Source of the DNA: Eledone cirrhosa
Lineage: Eukaryota; Mollusca; Cephalopoda; Octopoda; Eledonidae
Assembly (NCBI GenBank): GCA_964016885.1
Contig: OZ024759.1
Location: 1,997,001-2,061,000 of the forward strand
Reading direction: 5' to 3'
DNA: 64,000 bases
Of this stretch, positions 43,977 to 58,950 are shown piece after piece. A model generated the notes under the pieces. That model saw only the letters and a program-made list of their open reading frames with translations, had not been told where the DNA came from and did not search any database. Each line of letters opens with the position of its first letter. Position 1 is the first letter of the stretch. The translations under genes were made by a program, and so were the position numbers.

Positions 43977-46900
43977 ATGACAAAGTCTATATTAGTAAAA
44001 TGACAAAGTCTATATTAGTAGCATGACAAAGTCTTTATTAGTAACATGACACAGTCTATATTAGTAACATGACACAGTCTATATTAGTAACATGACAAAG
44101 TCTATATTAGTAACATGACAAAGTCTATATTAGTAACATGACACAGTCTATATTAGTAACATGACACAGTCTATATTAGTAACATGACAAAGTCTATATT
44201 AGTAACATGACAAAGTCTATATTAGTAACATGACACAGTCTATATTAGTAACATGACACAGTCTATATTAGTAACATGAGACAGTCTATATTAGTAGCAT
44301 GACAAAGTCTATATTAGTAACATGACACAGTCTACATTAGTAACATGACAAAGTCTATATTAGTAACATGACACAGTCTATATTAGTAACATGAGACAGT
44401 CTATATTAGTAACATGACACAGTCTATATTAATAACATGACACAGTCTATATTAGTAACATGACAAAGTCTATATTAGTAACATGACAAAGTCTATATTA
44501 GTAACATGACAAAGTCTATATTAGTAACATGACAAAGTCTATATTAGTAACATGACACAGTCTATGTTAGCAACATGACAAAGTCTATATTAGTAACATG
44601 ACACAGTCTATATTAGTAACATGACACAGTCTATATTAGTAACATGACACAGTCTATATTATTAACATGACAAAGTCTATATTAGTAACATGACACAGTC
44701 TATATTAGTAACATGAGACAGTCTATATTAGTAACATGACTAAGTCTATATTAGTAACATGACACAGTCTATATTAGTAACATGACACAGTCTATATTAG
44801 TAACATGACAAAGTCTATATTAGTTACATGACAAAGTCTATATTAGTAACATGACAAAGTCTATATTAGTAACATGACACAGTCTATATTAGTAACATGA
44901 CGAAGTCTATATTAGTAACATGACACAGTCTATATTAGTAACATGACACAGTCTATATTAGTAACATGAAAAAGTCTATATTAGTAACATGACAAAGTAT
45001 ATATTAGTAACATGACAAAGTCTATATTAGTAACATGACAAAGTCTATATTAGTAGCATGACACAGTCTATATTAGCAACATGACAAAGTCTATATTAGT
45101 AACATGACACAGTCTATATTAGTAACATGACACAGTCTATATTAGTAACATGACACAGTCTATATTAGTAACATGACAAAGTCTACATTAGTAACATGAC
45201 AAAGTCTATATTAGTAACATGACAAGGTCTATATTAGTAACATGACACAGGCTATATTAGTAGCATGACACAGTCTATATTAGTAACATGATACAGTCTA
45301 TATTAGTAACATGACAAAGTCTATATTAGTAACATGACAAAGTCTATATTAGTAAAATGACAAAGTCTATATTAGTAACATGACAAAGTCTTTATTAGTA
45401 ACATGACACAGTCTATATTAGTAACATGACACAGTCTATATTAGTAACATGACAAAGTCTATATTAGTAGCATGACAAAGTCTATATTAGTAACATGACA
45501 AAGTCTATATTAGTAACATGACACAGTCTATATTAGTAACATGACAAAGTCTATATTAGTTACATGACAAGGTCGATATTAGTAACATGACACAGTCTAT
45601 ATTAGTAACATGACGAAGTCTATATTAGTAACATGACACAGTCTATATTAGTAACATGACACAGTCTATATTAGTAACATGAAAAAGTCTATATTAGTAA
45701 CATGACAAAGTCTATATTAGTAACATGACAAAGTCTATATTAGTAACATGACAAAGTCTATATTAGTAGCATGACACAGTCTATATTAGCAACATGACAA
45801 AGTCTATATTAGTAACATGACACAGTCTATATTAGTAACATGACACAGTCTATATTAGTAACATGACACAGTCTATATTAGTAACATGACAAAGTCTACA
45901 TTAGTAACATGACAAAGTCTATATTAGTAACATGACAAGGTCTGTATTAGTAACATGACACAGTCTATATTAGTAGCATGACACAGTCTATATTAGTAAC
46001 ATGATACAGTCTATATTAGTAACATGACAAAGTCTATATTAGTAACATGACAAAGTCTATATTAGTAAAATGACAAAGTCTATATTAGTAACATGACAAA
46101 GTCTTTATTAGTAACATGACAAAGTCTATATTAGTAAAATGACAAAGTCTATATTAGTAACATGACAAAGTCTTTATTAGTAACATGACACAGTCTATAT
46201 TAGTAACATGACACAGTCTATATTAGTAACATGACAAAGTCTATATTAGTAACATGACACAGTCTATATTAGTAACATGACACAGTCTATATTAGTAACA
46301 TGACACAGTCTATATTATTAACATGACAAAGTCTATATTAGTAACATGACACAGTCTATATTAGTAACATGAGACAGTCTATATTAGTAACATGACTAAG
46401 TCTATATTAGTAACATGACACAGTCTATATTAGTAACATGACACAGTCTATATTAGTAACATGACAAAGTCTATATTAGTTACATGACAAAGTCTATATT
46501 AGTAACATGACAAAGTCTATATTAGTAACATGACACAGTCTATATTAGTAACATGACGAAGTCTATATTAGTAACATGACACAGTCTATATTAGTAACAT
46601 GACACAGTCTATATTAGTAACATGAAAAAGTCTATATTAGTAACATGACAAAGTCTATATTAGTAACATGACAAAGTCTATATTAGTAACATGACAAAGT
46701 CTATATTAGTAGCATGACACAGTCTATATTAGCAACATGACAAAGTCTATATTAGTAACATGACACAGTCTATATTAGTAACATGACACAGTCTATATTA
46801 GTAACATGACACAGTCTATATTAGTAACATGACAAAGTCTACATTAGTAACATGACAAAGTCTATATTAGTAACATGACAAGGTCTATATTAGTAACATG

Positions 46901-49311
46901 ACACAGTCTATATTAGTAGCATGACACAGTCTATATTAGTAACATGATACAGTCTATATTAGTAACATGACAAAGTCTATATTAGTAACATGACACAGTC
47001 TATATTAGTAACATGACAGTCTATATTAGTAACATGACAGTCTACATTAGTAACATGACACAGTCTATATTAGTAACATGACAAAGTCGATATTAGTAAC
47101 ATGACAATGTCTATATTAGTAACATGACAAAGTCTATATTAGTAACATGACACAGTCTATATTACTAACATGACACAGTCTATATTAGTAACATGACAAA
47201 GTCTATATTAGTAACATGACAAAGTCTATATTAGTAACATGACAAAGTCTATATTAGTAACATGACACAATCTATATTAGTAACATGACACAGTCTATAT
47301 TAGTAGCATGACACAGTCTATATTAGTAACATGATACAGTCTATATTAGTAACATGACAAAGTCTATATTAGTAATATGACAAAGTCTATATTAGTAAAA
47401 TGACAAAGTCTATATTAGTAGCATGACAAAGTCTTTATTAGTAACATGACACAGTCTATATTAGTAACATGACACAGTCTATATTAGTAACATGACAAAG
47501 TCTATATTAGTAACATGACAAAGTCTATATTAGTAACATGACACAGTCTATATTAGTAACATGACACAGTCTATATTAGTAACATGACAAAGTCTATATT
47601 AGTAACATGACAAAGTCTATATTAGTAACATGACACAGTCTATATTAGTAACATGACACAGTCTATATTAGTAACATGAGACAGTCTATATTAGTAGCAT
47701 GACAAAGTCTATATTAGTAACATGACAGAGTCTACATTAGTAACATGACAAAGTCTATATTAGTAACATGACACAGTCTATATTAGTAACATGAGACAGT
47801 CTATATTAGTAACATGACAAAGTCTATATTAGTAACATGACACAGTCTATATTAGTAACATGACACAGTCTATATTAGTAACATGACAAAGTCTATATTA
47901 GTAACATGACAAAGTCTATATTAGTAACATGACAAAGTCTATATTAGTAGCATGACACAGTCTATGTTAGCAACATGACAAAGTCTATATTAGTAACATG
48001 ACACAGTCTATATTAGTAACATGACACAGTCTATATTAGTAACATGACACAGTCTATATTATTAACATGACAAAGTCTATATTAGTAACATGACACAGTC
48101 TATATTAGTAACATGAGACAGTCTATATTAGTAACATGACACAGTCTATATTAGTAACATGACACAGTCTATATTAGTAACATGACAAAGTCTATATTAG
48201 TTACATGACAAAGTCTATATTAGTAACATGACAAAGTCTATATTAGTAACATGACACAGTCTATATTAGTAACATGACGAAGTCTATATTAGTAACATGA
48301 CACAGTCTATATTAGTAACATGACACAGTCTATATTAGTAACATGAAAAAGTCTATATTAGTAACATGACAAAGTATATATTAGTAACATGACAAAGTCT
48401 ATATTAGTAACATGACAAAGTCTATATTAGTAGCATGACACAGTCTATATTAGCAACATGACAAAGTCTATATTAGTAACATGACACAGTCTATATTAGT
48501 AACATGACACAGTCTATATTAGTAACATGACACAGTCTATATTAGTAACATGACAAAGTCTACATTAGTAACATGACAAAGTCTATATTAGTAACATGAC
48601 AAGGTCTATATTAGTAACATGACACAGGCTATATTAGTAGCATGACACAGTCTATATTAGTAACATGATACAGTCTATATTAGTAACATGACAAAGTCTA
48701 TATTAGTAACATGACAAAGTCTATATTAGTAAAATGACAAAGTCTATATTAGTAACATGACAAAGTCTTTATTAGTAACATGACACAGTCTATATTAGTA
48801 ACATGACACAGTCTATATTAGTAACATGACAAAGTCTATATTAGTAGCATGACAAAGTCTATATTAGTAACATGACAAAGTCTATATTAGTAACATGACA
48901 CAGTCTATATTAGTAACATGACAAAGTCTATATTAGTTACATGACAAGGTCGATATTAGTAACATGACACAGTCTATATTAGTAACATGACGAAGTCTAT
49001 ATTAGTAACATGACACAGTCTATATTAGTAACATGACACAGTCTATATTAGTAACATGAAAAAGTCTATATTAGTAACATGACAAAGTCTATATTAGTAA
49101 CATGACAAAGTCTATATTAGTAACATGACAAAGTCTATATTAGTAGCATGACACAGTCTATATTAGCAACATGACAAAGTCTATATTAGTAACATGACAC
49201 AGTCTATATTAGTAACATGACACAGTCTATATTAGTAACATGACACAGTCTATATTAGTAACATGACAAAGTCTACATTAGTAACATGACAAAGTCTATA
49301 TTAGTAACATG
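43977..49311 (+). repeat. 5,332-bp tandem duplication, copy 2
   Basis: This second copy starts where the first ends. At the left junction the AATATGAC of copy one (38,642) is AACATGAC (43,974), so the breakpoint lies within a few bases of 43,977. At the right end, 49,312 begins GACTAAG, where a continued third copy would read GACAAAG and then TAAAATG. The junction is in phase with the 23-bp register, as expected from unequal exchange between misaligned copies. Confidence 0.91.
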
Positions 49312-52205
49312 ACTAAGTCTATATTAGTAACATGACACAGTCTATATTAGTAACATGACACAGTCTATATTAGTAACATGACAAAGTCTATATTAGTTAC
49401 ATGACAAAGTCTATATTAGTAACATGACAAAGTCTATATTAGTAACATGACACAGTCTATATTAGTAACATGACGAAGTCTATATTAGTAACATGACACA
49501 GTCTATATTAGTAACATGACACAGTCTATATTAGTAACATGAAAAAGTCTATATTAGTAACATGACAAAGTCTATATTAGTAACATGACAAAGTCTATAT
49601 TAGTAACATGACAAAGTCTATATTAGTAGCATGACACAGTCTATATTAGCTTCATGACAAAGTCTATATTAGTAACATGACACAGTCTATATTAGTAACA
49701 TGACACAGTCTATATTAGTAACATGACACAGTCTATATTAGTAACATGACAAAGTCTACATTAGTAACATGACAAAGTCTATATTAGTAACATGACAAGG
49801 TCTATATTAGTAACATGACACAGTCTATATTAGTAGCATGACACAGTCTATATTAGTAACATGATACAGTCTATATTAGTAACATGACAAAGTCTATATT
49901 AGTAACATGACACAGTCTATATTAGTAACATGACAGTCTATATTAGTAACATGACAGTCTACATTAGTAACATGACACAGTCTATATTAGTAACATGACA
50001 AAGTCGATATTAGTAACATGACAATGTCTATATTAGTAACATGACAAAGTCTATATTAGTAACATGACACAGTCTATATTACTAACATGACACAGTCTAT
50101 ATTAGTAACATGACAAAGTCTATATTAGTAACATGACAAAGTCTATATTAGTAACATGACAAAGTCTATATTAGTAACATGACACAATCTATATTAGTAA
50201 CATGACACAGTCTATATTAGTAGCATGACACAGTCTATATTAGTAACATGATACAGTCTATATTAGTAACATGACAAAGTCTATATTAGTAATATGACAA
50301 AGTCTATATTAGTAAAATGACAAAGTCTATATTAGTAGCATGACAAAGTCTTTATTAGTAACATGACACAGTCTATATTAGTAACATGACACAGTCTATA
50401 TTAGTAACATGACAAAGTCTATATTAGTAACATGACAAAGTCTATATTAGTAACATGACACAGTCTATATTAGTAACATGACACAGTCTATATTAGTAAC
50501 ATGACAAAGTCTATATTAGTAACATGACAAAGTCTATATTAGTAACATGACACAGTCTATATTAGTAACATGACACAGTCTATATTAGTAACATGAGACA
50601 GTCTATATTAGTAGCATGACAAAGTCTATATTAGTAACATGACAGAGTCTACATTAGTAACATGACAAAGTCTATATTAGTAACATGACACAGTCTATAT
50701 TAGTAACATGAGACAGTCTATATTAGTAACATGACAAAGTCTATATTAGTAACATGACACAGTCTATATTAGTAACATGACAAAGTCTATATTAGTAACA
50801 TGACAAAGTCTATATTAGTAACATGACAAAGTCTATATTAGTAGCATGACACAGTCTATGTTAGCAACATGACAATGTCTATATTAGTAACATGACACAG
50901 TCTATATTAGTAACATGACACAGTCTATATTAGTAACATGACACAGTCTATATTATTAACATGACAAAGTCTATATTAGTAACATGACACAGTCTATATT
51001 AGTAACATGAGACAGTCTATATTAGTAACATGACACAGTCTATATTAGTAACATGACACAGTCTATATTAGTAACATGACAAAGTCTATATTAGTTACAT
51101 GACAAAGTCTATATTAGTAAAATGACAAAGTCTATATTAGTAACATGACACAGTCTATATTAGTAACATGACGAAGTCTATATTAGTAACATGACACAGT
51201 CTATATTAGTAACATGACACAGTCTATATTAGTAACATGAAAAAGTCTATATTAGTAACATGACAAAGTATATATTAGTAACATGACAAAGTCTATATTA
51301 GTAACATGACAAAGTCTATATTAGTAGCATGACACAGTCTATATTAGCAACATGACAAAGTCTATATTAGTAACATGACACAGTCTATATTAGTAACATG
51401 ACACAGTCTATATTAGTAACATGACACAGTCTATATTAGTAACATGACAAAGTCTACATTAGTAACATGACAAAGTCTATATTAGTAACATGACAAGGTC
51501 TATATTAGTAACATGACACAGGCTATATTAGTAGCATGACACAGTCTATATTAGTAACATGATACAGTCTATATTAGTAACATGACAAAGTCTATATTAG
51601 TAACATGACAAAGTCTATATTAGTAAAATGACAAAGTCTATATTAGTAACATGACAAAGTCTTTATTAGTAACATGACACAGTCTATATTAGTAACATGA
51701 CACAGTCTATATTAGTAACATGACAAAGTCTATATTAGTAGCATGACAAAGTCTATATTAGTAACATGACAAAGTCTATATTAGTAACATGACACAGTCT
51801 ATATTAGTAACATGACAAAGTCTATATTAGTTACATGACAAGGTCGATATTAGTAACATGACACAGTCTATATTAGTAACATGACGAAGTCTATATTAGT
51901 AACATGACACAGTCTATATTAGTAACATGACACAGTCTATATTAGTAACATGAAAAAGTCTATATTAGTAACATGACAAAGTCTATATTAGTAACATGAC
52001 AAAGTCTATATTAGTAACATGACAAAGTCTATATTAGTAGCATGACACAGTCTATATTAGCAACATGACAAAGTCTATATTAGTAACATGACACAGTCTA
52101 TATTAGTAACATGACACAGTCTATATTAGTAACATGACACAGTCTATATTAGTAACATGACAAAGTCTACATTAGTAACATGACAAAGTCTATATTAGTA
52201 ACATG
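49312..52205 (+). repeat. Further copy of 46,395-49,311, one monomer shorter
   Basis: From the GACTAAG at 49,312 the sequence repeats 46,395 onward at an offset of 2,917 bp (ACACAATC 47,265/50,182; GACAGAG 47,724/50,641). The offset then drops to 2,894 bp (TATGTTAGC 47,963/50,857; ACACAGG 48,622/51,516). The change is the loss of one CACAG monomer between about 50,730 and 50,850. A unique two-base variant, TTAGCTTCATG, occurs at 49,647-49,657 where other copies read TTAGCAACATG. The copy ends at 52,205, where GACAAGGTCTGTATT follows. Confidence 0.88.
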
Positions 52206-55200
52206 ACAAGGTCTGTATTAGTAACATGACACAGTCTATATTAGTAGCATGACACAGTCTATATTAGTAACATGATACAGTCTATATTAGTAACATGACA
52301 AAGTCTATATTAGTAACATGACAAAGTCTATATTAGTAAAATGACAAAGTCTATATTAGTAACATGACAAAGTCTTTATTAGTAACATGACAAAGTCTAT
52401 ATTAGTAAAATGACAAAGTCTATATTAGTAACATGACAAAGTCTTTATTAGTAACATGACACAGTCTATATTAGTAACATGACACAGTCTATATTAGTAA
52501 CATGACAAAGTCTATATTAGTAACATGACACAGTCTATATTAATAACATGACACAGTCTATATTAGTAACATGACACAGTCTATATTATTAACATGACAA
52601 AGTCTATATTAGTAACATGACACAGTCTATATTAGTAACATGAGACAGTCTATATTAGTAACATGACTAAGTCTATATTAGTAACATGACACAGTCTATA
52701 TTAGTAACATGACACAGTCTATATTAGTAACATGACAAAGTCTATATTAGTTACATGACAAAGTCTATATTAGTAACATGACAAAGTCTATATTAGTAAC
52801 ATGACACAGTCTATATTAGTAACATGACGAAGTCTATATTAGTAACATGACACAGTCTATATTAGTAACATGACACAGTCTATATTAGTAACATGAAAAA
52901 GTCTATATTAGTAACATGACAAAGTCTATATTAGTAACATGACAAAGTCTATATTAGTAACATGACAAAGTCTATATTAGTAGCATGACACAGTCTATAT
53001 TAGCAACATGACAAAGTCTATATTAGTAACATGACACAGTCTATATTAGTAACATGACACAGTCTATATTAGTAACATGACACAGTCTATATTAGTAACA
53101 TGACAAAGTCTACATTAGTAACATGACAAAGTCTATATTAGTAACATGACAAGGTCTATATTAGTAACATGACACAGTCTATATTAGTAGCATGACACAG
53201 TCTATATTAGTAACATGATACAGTCTATATTAGTAACATGACAAAGTCTATATTAGTAACATGACACAGTCTATATTAGTAACATGACAGTCTATATTAG
53301 TAACATGACAAAGTCTATATTAGTAACATGACACAGTCTATATTAGTAACATGACACAGTCTATATTAGTAACATGACAAAGTCTATATTAGTAACATGA
53401 CAAAGTCTATATTAGTAACATGACACAGTCTATATTAGTAACATGACGAAGTCTATATTAGTAACATGACACAGTCTATATTAGTAACATGACACAGTCT
53501 ATATTAGTAACATGAAAAAGTCTATATTAGTAACATGACAAAGTATATATTAGTAACATGACAAAGTCTATATTAGTAACATGACAAAGTCTATATTAGT
53601 AGCATGACACAGTCTATATTAGCAACATGACAAAGTCTATATTAGTAACATGACACAGTCTATATTAGTAACATGACACAGTCTATATTAGTAACATGAC
53701 ACAGTCTATATTAGTAACATGACAAAGTCTACATTAGTAACATGACAAAGTCTATATTAGTAACATGACAAGGTCTATATTAGTAACATGACACAGGCTA
53801 TATTAGTAGCATGACACAGTCTATATTAGTAACATGATACAGTCTATATTAGTAACATGACAAAGTCTATATTAGTAACATGACAAAGTCTATATTAGTA
53901 AAATGACAAAGTCTATATTAGTAACATGACAAAGTCTTTATTAGTAACATGACACAGTCTATATTAGTAACATGACACAGTCTATATTAGTAACATGACA
54001 AAGTCTATATTAGTAGCATGACAAAGTCTATATTAGTAACATGACAAAGTCTATATTAGTAACATGACACAGTCTATATTAGTAACATGACAAAGTCTAT
54101 ATTAGTTACATGACAAGGTCGATATTAGTAACATGACACAGTCTATATTAGTAACATGACGAAGTCTATATTAGTAACATGACACAGTCTATATTAGTAA
54201 CATGACACAGTCTATATTAGTAACATGAAAAAGTCTATATTAGTAACATGACAAAGTCTATATTAGTAACATGACAAAGTCTATATTAGTAACATGACAA
54301 AGTCTATATTAGTAGCATGACACAGTCTATATTAGCAACATGACAAAGTCTATATTAGTAACATGACACAGTCTATATTAGTAACATGACACAGTCTATA
54401 TTAGTAACATGACACAGTCTATATTAGTAACATGACAAAGTCTACATTAGTAACATGACAAAGTCTATATTAGTAACATGACAAGGTCTGTATTAGTAAC
54501 ATGACACAGTCTATATTAGTAGCATGACACAGTCTATATTAGTAACATGATACAGTCTATATTAGTAACATGACAAAGTCTATATTAGTAACATGACAAA
54601 GTCTATATTAGTAAAATGACAAAGTCTATATTAGTAACATGACAAAGTCTTTATTAGTAACATGACAAAGTCTATATTAGTAAAATGACAAAGTCTATAT
54701 TAGTAACATGACAAAGTCTTTATTAGTAACATGACACAGTCTATATTAGTAACATGACACAGTCTATATTAGTAACATGACAAAGTCTATATTAGTAACA
54801 TGACACAGTCTATATTAATAACATGACACAGTCTATATTAGTAACATGACACAGTCTATATTATTAACATGACAAAGTCTATATTAGTAACATGACACAG
54901 TCTATATTAGTAACATGAGACAGTCTATATTAGTAACATGACTAAGTCTATATTAGTAACATGACACAGTCTATATTAGTAACATGACACAGTCTATATT
55001 AGTAACATGACAAAGTCTATATTAGTTACATGACAAAGTCTATATTAGTAACATGACAAAGTCTATATTAGTAACATGACACAGTCTATATTAGTAACAT
55101 GACGAAGTCTATATTAGTAACATGACACAGTCTATATTAGTAACATGACACAGTCTATATTAGTAACATGAAAAAGTCTATATTAGTAACATGACAAAGT

Positions 55201-55719
55201 CTATATTAGTAACATGACAAAGTCTATATTAGTAACATGACAAAGTCTATATTAGTAGCATGACACAGTCTATATTAGCAACATGACAAAGTCTATATTA
55301 GTAACATGACACAGTCTATATTAGTAACATGACACAGTCTATATTAGTAACATGACACAGTCTATATTAGTAACATGACAAAGTCTACATTAGTAACATG
55401 ACAAAGTCTATATTAGTAACATGACAAGGTCTATATTAGTAACATGACACAGTCTATATTAGTAGCATGACACATTCTATATTAGTAACATGATACAGTC
55501 TATATTAGTAACATGACAAAGTCTATATTAGTAACATGACACAGTCTATATTAGTAACATGACAGTCTATATTAGTAACATGACAAAGTCTATATTAGTA
55601 ACATGACACAGTCTATATTAGTAACATGACACAGTCTATATTAGTAACATGACAAAGTCTATATTAGTAACATGACAAAGTCTATATTAGTAACATGACA
55701 CAGTCTATATTAGTAACAT
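51125..55719 (+). repeat. 2,275-bp higher-order duplication
   Basis: Markers recur at 2,275 bp (99 monomers minus 2 bp, one 21-bp unit): GACGAAG 51,170/53,445, GAAAAAG 51,239/53,514, ACACAGG 51,516/53,791, and the single short monomer GACAGTC at 53,286/55,561. The second copy has a singleton CACATTC at 55,471 where the first reads CACAGTC. The match ends at about 53,445/55,720, where one copy reads CGAAG and the other CACAG. In both copies the 21-bp unit is single rather than paired. This suggests a deletion joined the first short unit to a different downstream module before the duplication. Confidence 0.87.
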
Positions 55720-56663
55720 GACACAGTCTATATTAGTAACATGAGACAGTCTATATTAGTAGCATGACAAAGTCTATATTAGTAACATGACAGAGTCTAC
55801 ATTAGTAACATGACAAAGTCTATATTAGTAACATGACACAGTCTATATTAGTAACATGAGACAGTCTATATTAGTAACATGACAAAGTCTATATTAGTAA
55901 CATGACACAGTCTATATTAGTAACATGACACAGTCTATATTAGTAACATGACAAAGTCTATATTAGTAACATGACAAAGTCTATATTAGTAACATGACAA
56001 AGTCTATATTAGTAGCATGACACAGTCTATGTTAGCAACATGACAAAGTCTATATTAGTAACATGACACAGTCTATATTAGTAACATGACACAGTCTATA
56101 TTAGTAACATGACACAGTCTATATTAGTAACATGACACTGTCTATATTAGTAACATGACACAGTCTATATTAGTAACATGACAAAGTCTATATTAGTAAC
56201 ATGACACAGTCTATATTAGTAACATGAGACAGTCTATATTAGTAACATGACACAGTCTATATTAGTAACATGACACAGTCTATATTAGTAACATGACAAA
56301 GTCTATATTAGTTACATGACAAAGTCTATATTAGTAACATGACAAAGTCTATATTAGTAACATGACACAGTCTATATTAGTAACATGACGAAGTCTATAT
56401 TAGTAACATGACACAGTCTATATTAGTAACATGACACAGTCTATATTAGTAACATGAAAAAGTCTATATTAGTAACATGACAAAGTATATATTAGTAACA
56501 TGACAAAGTCTATATTAGTTTACATGACAAAGTCTATATTAGTAGCATGACACAGTCTATATTAGCAACATGACAAAGTCTATATTAGTAACATGACACA
56601 GTCTATATTAGTAACATGACACAGTCTATATTAGTAACATGACACAGTCTATATTAGTAACAT
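55720..56663 (+). repeat. Connecting module, with a unique 24-bp monomer
   Basis: This stretch holds the usual order GAGACAG, TAGCATG, GACAGAG (55,789), TATGTTAGC, TAGTTACATG, GACGAAG, GAAAAAG and GTATATATT. Two singletons stand out: GACACTGTCTATATT at 56,134 and a 24-bp monomer at 56,502-56,525. The latter reads TTAGTTTACATG instead of TTAGTAACATG, one base longer. I saw this insertion only once in the window. Confidence 0.8.
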
Positions 56664-58950
56664 GACAAAGTCTACATTAGTAACATGACAAAGTCTATAT
56701 TAGTAACATGACAAGGTCTATATTAGTAACATGACACAGTCTATATTAGTAGCATGACACAGTCTATATTAGTAACATGATACAGTCTATATTAGTAACA
56801 TGACAAAGTCTATATTAGTAACATGACAAAGTCTATATTAGTAAAATGACAAAGTCTATATTAGTAACATGACAAAGTCTTTATTAGTAACATGACACAG
56901 TCTATATTAGTAACATGACACAGTCTATATTAGTAACATGACAAAGTCTATATTAGTAGCATGACAAAGTCTATATTAGTAACATGACAAAGTCTATATT
57001 AGTAACATGACACAGTCTATATTAGTAACATGACAAAGTCTATATTAGTTACATGACAAAGTCTATATTAGTAACATGACACAGTCTATATTAGTAACAT
57101 GACGAAGTCTATATTAGTAACATGACACAGTCTATATTAGTAACATGACACAGTCTATATTAGTAACATGAAAAAGTCTATATTAGTAACATGACAAAGT
57201 CTATATTAGTAACATGACAAAGTCTATATTAGTAACATGACAAAGTCTATATTAGTAGCATGACACAGTCTATATTAGCAACATGACAAAGTCTATATTA
57301 GTAACATGACACAGTCTATATTAGTAACATGACACAGTCTATATTAGTAACATGACACAGTCTATATTAGTAACATGACAAAGTCTACATTAGTAACATG
57401 ACAAAGTCTATATTAGTAACATGACAAGGTCTGTATTAGTAACATGACACAGTCTATATTAGTAGCATGACACAGTCTATATTAGTAACATGATACAGTC
57501 TATATTAGTAACATGACAAAGCCTATATTAGTAACATGACAAAGTCTATATTAGTAAAATGACAAAGTCTATATTAGTAACATGACAAAGTCTTTATTAG
57601 TAACATGACAAAGTCTATATTAGTAAAATGACAAAGTCTATATTAGTAACATGACAAAGTCTTTATTAGTAACATGACACAGTCTATATTAGTAACATGA
57701 CACAGTCTATATTAGTAACATGACAAAGTCTATATTAGTAACATGACAAAGTCTATATTAGTAACATGACAAAGTCTATATTAGTAACATGACACAGTCT
57801 ATATTAGTAACATGACACAGTCTATATTAGTAGCATGACACAGTCTATATTAGTAACATGATACAGTCTATATTAGTAACATGACAAAGTCTATATTAGT
57901 AATATGACAAAGTCTATATTAGTAAAATGACAAAGTCTATATTAGTAGCATGACAAAGTCTTTATTAGTAACATGACACAGTCTATATTAGTAACATGAC
58001 ACAGTCTATATTAGTAACATGACAAAGTCTATATTAGTAACATGACAAAGTCTATATTAGTAACATGACACAGTCTATATTAGTAACATGACACAGTCTA
58101 TATTAGTAACATGACAAAGTCTATATTAGTAACATGACAAAGTCTTTATTAGTAACATGACACAGTCTATATTAGTAACATGACACAGTCTATATTAGTA
58201 ACATGACAAAGTCTATATTAGTAACATGACAAAGTCTATATTAGTAACATGACAAAGTCTATATTAGTAACATGACACAGTCTATATTAGTAACATGACA
58301 CAGTCTATATTAGTAGCATGACACAGTCTATATTAGTAACATGATACAGTCTATATTAGTAACATGACAAAGTCTATATTAGTAATATGACAAAGTCTAT
58401 ATTAGTAAAATGACAAAGTCTATATTAGTAGCATGACAAAGTCTTTATTAGTAACATGACACAGTCTATATTAGTAACATGACACAGTCTATATTAGTAA
58501 CATGACAAAGTCTATATTAGTAACATGACAAAGTCTATATTAGTAACATGACACAGTCTATATTAGTAACATGACACAGTCTATATTAGTAACATGACAA
58601 AGTCTATATTAATAACATGACAAAGTCTATATTAGTAACATGACACAGTCTATATTAGTAACATGACACAGTCTATATTAGTAACATGAGACAGTCTATA
58701 TTAGTAGCATGACAAAGTCTATATTAGTAACATGACACAGTCTACATTAGTAACATGACAAAGTCTATATTAGTAACATGACACAGTCTATATTAGTAAC
58801 ATGAGACAGTCTATATTAGTAACATGACAAAATCTATATTAGTAACATGACACAGTCTATATTAGTAACATGACACAGTCTATATTAGTAACATGACAAA
58901 GTCTATATTAGTAACATGACAAAGTCTATATTAGTAACATGACAAAGTCT
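56664..58950 (+). repeat. Module repeated at 59,742 (offset 3,078 bp)
   Basis: From 56,664 the order of markers repeats at 59,742 at an offset of 3,078 bp (134 monomers minus 4 bp). Matches are GACAAGGTCTATATT 56,710/59,788, TAGTTACATG 57,046/60,124, GAAAAAG 57,170/60,248, GACAAGGTCTGTATT 57,423/60,501, and AATATGAC 57,901/60,979 and 58,384/61,462. Two AATATGAC units 483 bp apart show an internal 21-monomer duplication in both copies. Towards the end, 58,734 reads GACACAGTCTAC where the later copy reads GACAGAGTCTAC, and the match fades near 58,950/62,028. One GACAAAGCCTATATT singleton lies near 57,513, with another at about 29,202. Confidence 0.87.
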
